In this document: in pieces, positions 1-5,453 of the stretch | Numbering within the stretch: position 1 is the first letter of the stretch | How the letters are laid out: the number at the start of each line of letters is the position of its first letter | The notes under the pieces: model-generated | What the model saw: the letters and a program-made list of their open reading frames with translations, nothing else | What the model was told of the DNA's origin: nothing | The model's database searches: none | Program-made: the position numbers and the translations under genes | DNA from: WHUA01 sp964585785 | GTDB taxonomy: Bacteria > Pseudomonadota > Alphaproteobacteria > UBA8366 | Direction: 5' to 3' | Assembly (NCBI GenBank): GCA_964585785.1 | Contig: CAZPFL010000233.1 | Coordinates: forward strand, 1 to 6,849 | DNA length: 6,849 bases

Positions 1-458
1 CCCTGGACGACGTGGTTGTTCGTGACGATGTAGCCCTGGGGGTCGATGATAAAGCCCGATCCCGCGCCCATCGTCGGCCGCTCGGGAACCGGGGTCCAGC
101 GGTGCTCGTTGCCCTGCTGCTGCTGCATCCGCTTCTGCCAGTCCGGGCCGAAGAAGCGATTGAGGAAGTCCTGCATGCCTTCGGGGACCTGCATGTCGCC
201 GCTGGCCGCGGTCTTCTGTACCTTCTCGGTCACCACGATGCTGACCACGGCCGGGCCGACCCGCTCGATCATCTTCGAGAAGCCCGACGGCATCGTCGGA
301 CCGGCCGCCTCGGAAAGGTTCTGGGCCGGCACCTTGCTTGTATCGGCGATGCTATTGGTCGCGAAACCGACAGCGCCGCCCGCGATCATCAGCGAAGCGA
401 TTACGGCGGCGAGGGTGCCGGTCTCCCATTTGCGTAATAGACGCTTCTTTAATTGCAT
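1..458 (-). CDS. degP: DegP/HtrA-like periplasmic serine endoprotease, N-terminal part (cut by window edge)
   Basis: Envelope protein quality-control protease of the HtrA family, which degrades misfolded periplasmic proteins and often also acts as a chaperone. Reading from 458 down gives 152 codons with no stop before the edge. Residues 1-12 are basic (MQLKKRLLRK) and about 14-33 are a hydrophobic segment, so this is a signal peptide or signal anchor. Residues 57-77 (PSGFSKMIERVGPAVVSIVV) are the typical start of the trypsin-like domain. FLNRFFGPDW at about 98-107 is the regulatory LA-loop region, followed by a short Gln run (112-115). GAGSGFIIDPQGYIVTNNHVV (131-151) is the hallmark block, with catalytic His149. 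The catalytic Asp and Ser and any PDZ domains lie outside the window. An AGGAG site (469-473) sits 10 nt before the ATG. It is divergent from the phosphonoacetate hydrolase gene. The symbol is by family; DegQ or MucD naming is equally possible. Confidence 0.93.
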   Translation of the reverse strand, partial: MQLKKRLLRKWETGTLAAVIASLMIAGGAVGFATNSIADTSKVPAQNLSEAAGPTMPSGFSKMIERVGPAVVSIVVTEKVQKTAASGDMQVPEGMQDFLNRFFGPDWQKRMQQQQGNEHRWTPVPERPTMGAGSGFIIDPQGYIVTNNHVVQ

Positions 459-660
459 AACGCTTCGTCTCCTAAACGATTGGCAATCGAGACGATCAAG
501 GCGGGCTGCGCGATGGGTGGCAGGTATGGGGAGAGGGGATAAGTCATCGCGCAACCGCCCTGATCAGGCCTCACTCTAGAGAAGCCCCGCTTACGACGGG
601 ATTTCCCGACCCTTAAATCCCCGTAAGGTTCGATATCAGGCGCGGAAGGCGCGTCAGGGC

Positions 661-689
661 TCACTTCCGGCCCCGCTCTGCGCTATGAT
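661..689 (+). promoter_or_regulatory. Possible promoter of the phosphonoacetate hydrolase gene
   Basis: A good -10 hexamer TATGAT stands at 684-689, 30 nt before the start codon. At a 17-nt spacing the -35 position (661-666, TCACTT) is poor. Transcription would begin near 696 and give a short leader that still contains the ribosome binding site. The call rests almost entirely on the -10 element. Confidence 0.25.
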
Positions 690-706
690 TGCGGCCGTCA
701 ACCAGC

Positions 707-711
707 AGGAG
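707..711 (+). promoter_or_regulatory. Ribosome binding site that fixes the phnA start
   Basis: AGGAG lies 7 nt before the ATG at 719. The same frame is open upstream to a TTG at 689, but that codon overlaps the candidate -10 element and has no Shine-Dalgarno sequence. The ATG at 719 is therefore the start. Confidence 0.75.
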
Positions 712-718
712 ACCCGGC

Positions 719-1981
719 ATGGCCGCGCGCATCGAGCACAATGGCAGAAGCTACCGCCGGCCGGACAAGCCGCTCGCGGTCGTCTGCATCGACGGCGGCG
801 ACCCGGCTTACATCGAAAGCGGCCTCAAGGACGGCATCATCCCCAACATCGCGCGCTTCATGCGCGACGGCTTCAGCACGGTCGCCGACGGCACGGTGCC
901 GAGCTTCACCTGCCCGAACAACATGTCGATCGTCACCGGCAGGCCCGCCGCCGTGCACGGCATCTCGGGCAATTTCTACCTCGACCGCGAGACGGGCGAG
1001 GCGGTGGTGATGACGGGCCCCGAACTGCTGCGCGCCGATTCGATCATGGCGGCCTTCTCCCAAAGCGGCATCCGGGTCGCCTCGATCACCGCCAAGGACA
1101 AGCTGCGCCAGCAGCTCGGCAAGAACATGGCGCTGGACGGCAACGGGGGCTCGGTCAGCTTCTCCTCGCAATGCGCCGACCGCTGCACCCTGGCGGAGAA
1201 CGGCATCGAGGACGTGCTCGACTTCGTCGGCCAGCCGCTGCCCGACATGTACTCGCCCGAGCTGTCGCTGTTCGTGCTCGACGCGGGAATCCGGCTGCTG
1301 GAGACGCGCCGCCCGGACCTGCTCTACCTCTCGCTCACCGATTTCATCCAGCACGCCCATGCCCCGGGGGCGCCCGAGGCGAACGCCTTCTATGCCAACC
1401 TCGACCGCCGCTTCGGCCGGCTCGTCGAGCTCGGCGCCACCGTGGCGCTGACCGCCGACCACGGCATGAACGACAAGTCGAAGCCCGACGGGACGCCCAA
1501 CGTGATCTGGCTGCAGGACGTGCTGGACCAGGAATTCGGCCCGGACCGCAGCACCGTGATCTGCCCGATCACCGACGCCTTCGTCGGCCACCACGGGGCG
1601 CTCGGCGGCTTCGTCCGGGTCTACTGCCGGAACGGGCTGACGCCGACCGACGTCATCGGCCTGGTCTCGGGCATGCCCGGCATCGAGGCGGCCTATGAGC
1701 GGGCCGAGACGGCGCGCCGGTTCGAGCTGCCGGAGGACCGGGAAGGGGACGTGGCCGTGATCAGCGACGCCGGCACCTGCATCGGCGCGCGGCGCGTCGA
1801 CCACGACCTGTCGGGCTTGAAGGGCCAGCGGCTCCGCACCCATGGCGGCATCGCCGAGGCCAAGGTGCCGCTCATCATCAGCGCGCCCGTAACCGACGCC
1901 TACGCCCGGCGCGCCGAAAAGCACCCGATCAAGTCTTACGACCTGTTCGACTACGCGCTCAACGGGGTGGCCGTGGCGTGA
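719..1981 (+). CDS. phnA: Phosphonoacetate hydrolase (alkaline phosphatase superfamily)
   Basis: Hydrolyses the C-P bond of phosphonoacetate to acetate and phosphate, the last step of the 2-aminoethylphosphonate PhnW-PhnY-PhnA route. It is a cytoplasmic two-zinc enzyme. The 420-residue length fits the family, and there is no signal peptide. The alkaline phosphatase superfamily metal set is complete: Asp25 (CIDGGDP), nucleophile Thr64 (PSFTCPNN), Asp208 and His212 (SLTDFIQH), Asp247-His248 (TADHGMND) and His375 (RTHGGIAEA). Lys126 and Lys128 (TAKDK) sit where, as I recall, PhnA structures place the lysines that bind the substrate; this pair separates PhnA from general nucleotide pyrophosphatase/phosphodiesterase relatives. 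The AGGAG at 707-711 supports the start. No phnW, phnY or LysR-type regulator is next to it, so substrate supply and induction are not explained by this locus. A related phosphonate or phosphate-ester hydrolase is the main alternative. Confidence 0.9.
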   Translation: MAARIEHNGRSYRRPDKPLAVVCIDGGDPAYIESGLKDGIIPNIARFMRDGFSTVADGTVPSFTCPNNMSIVTGRPAAVHGISGNFYLDRETGEAVVMTGPELLRADSIMAAFSQSGIRVASITAKDKLRQQLGKNMALDGNGGSVSFSSQCADRCTLAENGIEDVLDFVGQPLPDMYSPELSLFVLDAGIRLLETRRPDLLYLSLTDFIQHAHAPGAPEANAFYANLDRRFGRLVELGATVALTADHGMNDKSKPDGTPNVIWLQDVLDQEFGPDRSTVICPITDAFVGHHGALGGFVRVYCRNGLTPTDVIGLVSGMPGIEAAYERAETARRFELPEDREGDVAVISDAGTCIGARRVDHDLSGLKGQRLRTHGGIAEAKVPLIISAPVTDAYARRAEKHPIKSYDLFDYALNGVAVA

Positions 1982-2120
1982 GGCGGCGCGGCATGCCGCC
2001 GTCCCGACCACATCTGTATGTGTTAACCAATTACTGAAACCTTTCCTAAATCTTCGATTGCGACCATGTCCACTGGCCTCGTGGCTCTAACGCGTAATCC
2101 ACAGACGGTGACGGTCGACC
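1982..2120 (+). other. Intergenic region with weak hairpin and candidate promoter for the secreted-protein pair
   Basis: Directly after the phnA stop, GGCGGC (1982-1987) can pair with GCCGCC (1995-2000) over a 7-nt loop, but no T-run follows, so it is a poor intrinsic terminator. Next is a 14-nt inverted repeat, CACATctgtATGTG (2009-2022), a possible operator. The stretch 2011-2055 is clearly AT-richer than its surroundings, as expected for a promoter; TTAACC (2023-2028) and TAAATC (2047-2052) are the best but weak -35/-10 candidates. No strong Shine-Dalgarno sequence precedes the ATG at 2121. Confidence 0.3.
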
Positions 2121-3008
2121 ATGCGGATCGTTCTGAAACTGGCATTTTTGATGCTGGCGGCGCTGCTCGTACAGCCGGCGGCCTATGCCCAGGGCAAGGC
2201 GCCGGACAAAGGCAAAGCTCCCGCAACGGCAAAAGCGAAGACAACAGCACCGGCGAAAGGCAAGACGGCCGGCAAGTTTCGGCCGTTCACGCCGAACATG
2301 GCGGCCACGGCCGGCACGGGGCCGCTGGTGCTGACATCGTCGGCGGCGGTGACCTATCAGGAATACTTCGCCCATGCCTGCCCGCTGGTGCTGGCGGCGG
2401 GCGCCGCCGGATGGAACACCTACGCGGCCTTCGGCCCGGCGAATAATTGCCCCAAGGGCGCGGTCTCGCCCGAAACGGTGCTGGGCGCGCTGGCCGCCTG
2501 CAGCTCCTATGCCGCCAATCCGCCCTGCTCGGTCGTCGCGATCGGCCGCCGGGTCGTCTGGAACGGCCCGATCAGCTTCCTCCCCGGCCGTTACACGCCG
2601 CAGGGGGACAGCCAGTACTCGATCGTGCTGCGCAAGGTGCTGCGCGACGACGAGCTTCCGACCGGCTTCGGCACGACGGTCGGCCTGGTCAGCTATGCCG
2701 CCGACGGCAAGTCGGGCGACGTCCTGTTCCAGCAGGACGACGAGCTGGGGCAGTGCCGCGGCACCCTGACCCTGTCCGATGACGCGCCGGCTGCCGTCGC
2801 GCTCTCCTGCACCAAGGTCGGCGCTCTCACCGGCACGCTCGACCTCAAGCCCGGCGAACACACCGGCCACGGAACGGCGACCGGCGACGCCGGGCGCCGG
2901 TTCGCGCTGACGGTGCTGCCGCACGCCGGCTACATGAAGGGCGGCCCGTCGCAGCCGGGACCGGCCGCCGAATTGACGCAACCGAAATCAAGCGGGCCCA
3001 CGACATGA
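2121..3008 (+). CDS. Secreted six-cysteine protein of unknown function, copy A (Lys/Ala/Pro-rich N-terminal linker)
   Basis: I do not recognise a named family. Residues 1-23 form a clear Sec signal peptide ending AYA, with likely cleavage before Gln24. Residues 24-52 are a low-complexity, strongly basic stretch of Lys, Ala, Pro, Thr and Gly. From about 67 to 268 runs a domain shared with the next gene: GPLVLTSSAAVTYQEYF (67-83), CPLVLAA (87-93), VVAIGRRVVWNG (138-149), CTKVGALTG (230-238), HTGHGT (247-252) and LTVLPH (263-268). Cysteines are at 87, 110, 127, 136, 212 and 230, an even number in an exported protein, so three disulfides are likely. The C-terminal tail (269-295) is Pro/Gly/Ser-rich and probably disordered. 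The stop codon overlaps the ATG of copy B by 4 bp, so the two are surely cotranscribed and probably translationally coupled. No transmembrane anchor, lipobox or catalytic motif is visible. Confidence 0.85.
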   Translation: MRIVLKLAFLMLAALLVQPAAYAQGKAPDKGKAPATAKAKTTAPAKGKTAGKFRPFTPNMAATAGTGPLVLTSSAAVTYQEYFAHACPLVLAAGAAGWNTYAAFGPANNCPKGAVSPETVLGALAACSSYAANPPCSVVAIGRRVVWNGPISFLPGRYTPQGDSQYSIVLRKVLRDDELPTGFGTTVGLVSYAADGKSGDVLFQQDDELGQCRGTLTLSDDAPAAVALSCTKVGALTGTLDLKPGEHTGHGTATGDAGRRFALTVLPHAGYMKGGPSQPGPAAELTQPKSSGPTT

Positions 3009-3757
3009 AAATCCTCTATGCGCTCGCCGCGCTTTTCGCGCTCGTGCTGTTGCCGGCCCGCCCGGCAATGGCGGAGCCTACCTCGGATCCGAACGTGCTC
3101 AACGTGAGCGGCCGGGGCACGCTGACGCTCAGCTCAACGGCGGCGGTGTCCTATCAGGACTATTTCCACAGCACGTGCCCGCTGGTCCTCGCCGCGCATG
3201 AGTCGGGGCGCTGGGTCACGCAGATGACCGGTCCGAGCGAAAACTGCGACACTAGCGGCGTCGATTTCCGGCGCTATATCTACGCCACCCTCGCCAATTG
3301 CGAAGGCGGCGAGCGCTACGGGGAATGCTGGATCGTCGCGATCGGCCGGAACATCGTCTGGAACGGGACGATCCGCGCGCGCCACGGCCGATGGACGCCG
3401 CGGACGAGCCGGCAGTTCTCCGTCGTGCTGTCGGGCAAGCCGACCGGCCATGGCGTCTTGCACGCGATCGGACTGGCGACCTACCGCAGCAAGGGCGGGA
3501 TCGCCGATCTGACCTTCGCGCCGCATGCGCAGTTCGGGCGCTGCAGCGGCGCGCTCACCGTGACACAGGGGCATCCCTGGCCCTTCAAGGTGACCTGCAC
3601 GAAAGTGGGCGAGGTGACCGGCCTGTTCGATGCGGACGCCGACGGCCATACCGGCGACGGCACCGGCAGCAACCTGGGCAACACGCACGGGAAAGCGGTG
3701 CATGACTTCGACCTGACGGTCCTGCCGCATCGGAAGGCCCTCGCGAAGGCGAAATAG
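3005..3757 (+). CDS. Secreted six-cysteine protein of unknown function, copy B (paralogue of the preceding gene)
   Basis: A 250-residue exported protein, unrecognised by name but clearly homologous to copy A. Signal peptide 1-23 ends AMA, with likely cleavage before Glu24. It lacks the basic linker. Shared blocks are GTLTLSSTAAVSYQDYF (38-54), CPLVLAA (58-64), IVAIGRNIVWNG (110-121), CTKVGEVTG (198-206), HTGDGT (215-220) and LTVLPH (237-242). Cysteines at 58, 81, 99, 108, 180 and 198 have gaps of 23, 18, 9, 72 and 18, against 23, 17, 9, 76 and 18 in copy A. Residues 209-220 (DADADGHTGDGT) look like a DxDxDG calcium-binding loop, which copy A lacks. The ATG overlaps the copy A stop (ATGA) and has no strong Shine-Dalgarno of its own, so coupled translation is likely. 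A periplasmic or extracellular binding role is conceivable but not shown by the sequence. Confidence 0.85.
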   Translation: MKILYALAALFALVLLPARPAMAEPTSDPNVLNVSGRGTLTLSSTAAVSYQDYFHSTCPLVLAAHESGRWVTQMTGPSENCDTSGVDFRRYIYATLANCEGGERYGECWIVAIGRNIVWNGTIRARHGRWTPRTSRQFSVVLSGKPTGHGVLHAIGLATYRSKGGIADLTFAPHAQFGRCSGALTVTQGHPWPFKVTCTKVGEVTGLFDADADGHTGDGTGSNLGNTHGKAVHDFDLTVLPHRKALAKAK

Positions 3758-3804
3758 GCCCCCCGCCTTCAAATTTCTCGAACCGAAAAACAGCGGCACA
3801 CCAA

Positions 3805-3846
3805 CCCGTTGCCCCCTTCCCCTTAAGGGGAAGGGTGAGCAACGGG
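3805..3846. terminator. 42-bp composite hairpin between convergent genes; probable bidirectional terminator or REP-like repeat
   Basis: The centre is a perfect 22-bp palindrome (3814-3835) whose half is CCCTTCCCCTT. Around it, CCCGTTG (3805-3811) pairs with CAACGGG (3840-3846), separated from the core by 2 and 4 unpaired bases. The structure lies 48 bp after the copy B stop and 28 bp after the permease stop on the other strand, so it is well placed to end both transcripts. There is no U-run on either side. The CCTTCCCC/GGGGAAGG core also resembles a repeat that, as I recall, is scattered in alphaproteobacterial genomes. Confidence 0.6.
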
Positions 3847-3873
3847 AAGGCGCCCGCTCAACGCGACGCTGCG

Positions 3874-5172
3874 CTACGGCGTCTGCGGCACGTCGACCAG
3901 TTCGAGATCGGAGATCAGCACCTTGCCCTTGGTCTCCGGGCCGAGCAACAACGCCAGGATAAACAGCAGCAGGAAGCCGAGCGTCGTGATCAGCATCGGC
4001 ATGGCGAAGCCGGTCGCCTGCGTCGCCGCCCAGGCGCCGAGGAGCGGCCCGCACAGCCCGCCCCAGATCGCCCCCTGGTGATAGCAGAAGCCGGCGGCCG
4101 TCGCGCGCACCTCCGTCGGGAAGCGCTCGTTCAGGTAGGCCGGGTTCTGGCCGTAGATCGAGCCGACGAAGAAGCCCTGCACCGTGAAGGCAATGACCAG
4201 CAGCGTGTAGCTCGTCGTAAAGAAGCCCAGATAGAAGGGCGTGATTCCCATGCCGATGACCGCCGGGATGATCATGCTCCAACGCCGTCCGAGCTTGTCC
4301 GCGACCACGCCAAAAATGCAGCTCGAGATGAAGGCCGCACCATTGGCGAGCGCGATCGGCAAGGCCACGACCCCCGGCCCAAAATGCAGGTCCTTCTGGA
4401 GATGCGTGGCGAACAGGCCGAACACCGTGTAGTAGACGACGAAGCCGCTGCCCATCCAGAGACAGGCCGTCAGCGTGTTGACGAGCACCCGAGGGCGGAA
4501 GATCTCGAACAGCGGCAGGCGGAATTCCTTCTTCTGCGCGCGTTGCTTGTCGCGATTTTCCTTCCAGACCGGCGGCTCCTTGACGAACTTGCGGACAAAG
4601 AAGACGACGAGGGCCGGAATGATGCCGATCCACAGCATGCCCCGCCAACCGATCGCGTTGTAGAACAGCCCGTAGGCCGCGCTCGACAAGAGAAAGCCGA
4701 GCGCCCAGGAGCCCTGCAGCACGCCGCTCATCAGGCCGCGTGAGCGCGCGGGCCATGATTCCATTGCCAGCGCCGCACCGGCCGGCCACTCGGCGCCCAT
4801 GCCGATGCCGAGCAGCGCTCGGAACAGGAATAGGAACCAGAATGTCGGCGAGAAACCGGCGATGAAGTTGCAGACCGAGTACCATAAGACCGAGATCATC
4901 AGCGGAGCCTTGCGCCCGACACGGTCGGCAAGCCAGCCCGATGCGGTGGCACCGAGCAACCGCAACCACAGCGTCACCGTGAACACCGCGAGGACGCTGA
5001 CCAGCGGCACGTCGAACTCTTTGGCGATTGGCACCATGATCAACAGGAAAACAGTGAAATCGAATGCGTCGAGCATCCACCCGAGCCATGCGGCAACCCA
5101 AGCCAGCCATTGGTCCTTGGTCGGCTCTTTCCACCACGGAACAGGGGATGTCGAAACCGTCGGCGTCGACAT
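3874..5172 (-). CDS. MFS permease, sialate/lactate (SHS) or aromatic acid (AAHS) symporter type
   Basis: A 432-residue inner-membrane transporter with the length and hydrophobic pattern of 12 membrane helices, expected to import an organic acid with protons. Helix 1 contains LGWMLDAFDFTVF (30-42), with the paired Asp35 and Asp38 typical of SHS and AAHS symporters. The MFS signature GWLADRVGRK (79-88) lies between helices 2 and 3 and is repeated as GVVADKLGRR (288-297) between helices 8 and 9. RALLGIGMGAEWPAG (118-132) is the helix-4 block, and FPTEVRATAAGFCYHQG resembles NanT/Jen-type permeases. A charged cytoplasmic loop (about 194-228) separates the two halves. GGGAGG at 5179-5184, 6 nt before the ATG, fixes the start. 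The neighbouring dioxygenase and hydratase point to uptake of a compound they degrade; the substrate cannot be read from the sequence. Confidence 0.9.
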   Translation of the reverse strand: MSTPTVSTSPVPWWKEPTKDQWLAWVAAWLGWMLDAFDFTVFLLIMVPIAKEFDVPLVSVLAVFTVTLWLRLLGATASGWLADRVGRKAPLMISVLWYSVCNFIAGFSPTFWFLFLFRALLGIGMGAEWPAGAALAMESWPARSRGLMSGVLQGSWALGFLLSSAAYGLFYNAIGWRGMLWIGIIPALVVFFVRKFVKEPPVWKENRDKQRAQKKEFRLPLFEIFRPRVLVNTLTACLWMGSGFVVYYTVFGLFATHLQKDLHFGPGVVALPIALANGAAFISSCIFGVVADKLGRRWSMIIPAVIGMGITPFYLGFFTTSYTLLVIAFTVQGFFVGSIYGQNPAYLNERFPTEVRATAAGFCYHQGAIWGGLCGPLLGAWAATQATGFAMPMLITTLGFLLLFILALLLGPETKGKVLISDLELVDVPQTP

Positions 5173-5204
5173 GACGATCCTCCCAATTTTGGGTCCCGAT
5201 TATT

Positions 5205-5221
5205 CGCACGGGATTCGTGCG
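5205..5221. promoter_or_regulatory. Inverted repeat in the permease leader, possible operator
   Basis: CGCACGggattCGTGCG is a perfect 6-bp inverted repeat with a 5-bp spacer, 33 bp before the permease start. It has the shape and size of a site for a dimeric regulator. It could also form a small hairpin in the 5' leader near the ribosome binding site. No regulator gene is present in the window to pair it with. Confidence 0.35.
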
Positions 5222-5272
5222 GCATACGGGACTCGTTACTTCAGGAACATGTGAAGACGATTTGACATAAAG

Positions 5273-5301
5273 CGATAAGGTTCAATTTTCGCGAAAATCA
5301 A
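5273..5301 (-). promoter_or_regulatory. Possible permease promoter overlapping a 14-bp palindrome
   Basis: ATTTTCGCGAAAAT at 5285-5298 is a perfect 14-bp palindrome in an AT-rich stretch about 113 bp before the permease start. On the minus strand, TTGATT (5296-5301) could be a -35 element, with weak -10 candidates about 17-18 nt further on (TTATCG, 5273-5278, or TATCGC, 5272-5277). If so, a protein on the palindrome would cover the promoter, as a repressor does. The palindrome is certain; the promoter is a guess. Confidence 0.35.
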
Positions 5302-5411
5302 GAAATGTGCCGCCTTACAAACAATTCATGCTTGTCACGGCGACGTGATGCGTCACTTTTGGACGCGCAGATTCGCTTATCCGAGCGGTTGGAACGGCAG
5401 GATGGGGAAGG

Positions 5412-5434
5412 GACGCAGCGCTCAGCGCTGCGTC
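5412..5434 (-). terminator. Strong hairpin after the dioxygenase gene, probable terminator
   Basis: GACGCAGCGC (5412-5421) and GCGCTGCGTC (5425-5434) form a perfect 10-bp GC-rich stem with a 3-nt loop. It starts 20 bp after the dioxygenase stop, in its direction of transcription. The following bases (CCCTTCCCC on the minus strand) are pyrimidine-rich but not a true U-tract, so termination may be partial. It suggests that the permease downstream has its own promoter. Confidence 0.55.
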
Positions 5435-5453
5435 AGCATGCCTCAGCGCGGCG

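Larger units (their letters stand above)
459..718. promoter_or_regulatory. Divergent intergenic region between degP-like and phnA genes
   Basis: This 260-bp gap must carry the promoters of both divergent genes. It contains several short palindromes: CCTGATCAGG at 559-568, CTCTAGAG at 574-581, a CGGG-attt-CCCG hairpin at 597-608, and CTTACG (590-595) pairing with CGTAAG (622-627) around it. I found no clear heat-shock or extracytoplasmic sigma promoter for the protease. A small reverse-strand reading frame (449-664) runs through the gap and over the protease start; its composition and position give no support for a gene. Confidence 0.5.

Noticed and set aside
12..579. Plus-strand frames opposite the protease start
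   Set aside because: Antisense of a clear DegP N-terminus; no domain or start signal.
449..664. Small minus-strand frame of 71 codons upstream of the protease
   Set aside because: Overlaps the protease start in another frame, and its product has no recognisable feature.
1982..2000. Hairpin after phnA as an intrinsic terminator
   Set aside because: The 6-bp stem is followed by GTCCCGACC with no T-run; kept only as a weak element of the intergenic entry.
685..2011. Long frames on both strands over phnA (plus 685-1698, minus 698-2011)
   Set aside because: Low-complexity Arg/Ala/Gly products that overlap a complete PhnA with intact active site.
3835..4743. Plus-strand frame of 302 codons opposite the permease
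   Set aside because: Arg, Gln, Glu, Asp and His-rich product typical of the reverse of a membrane protein; no ribosome binding site or recognisable motif.
3134..5209. Very long minus-strand reading frame (691 codons) antisense to copy B and in another frame of the permease
   Set aside because: It runs across two well-supported genes on opposite strands, has Arg/Gly/Ala-rich composition without domains, and is explained by high GC suppressing stop codons in shadow frames.
5262..5288. Consensus -35 TTGACA (5262-5267) on the plus strand, suggesting a small RNA or gene
   Set aside because: No acceptable -10 follows at the right distance (CAATTT at best), and no plausible plus-strand gene or terminated transcript lies downstream. 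The 102-codon frame at 5305-5613 runs into the dioxygenase antisense.
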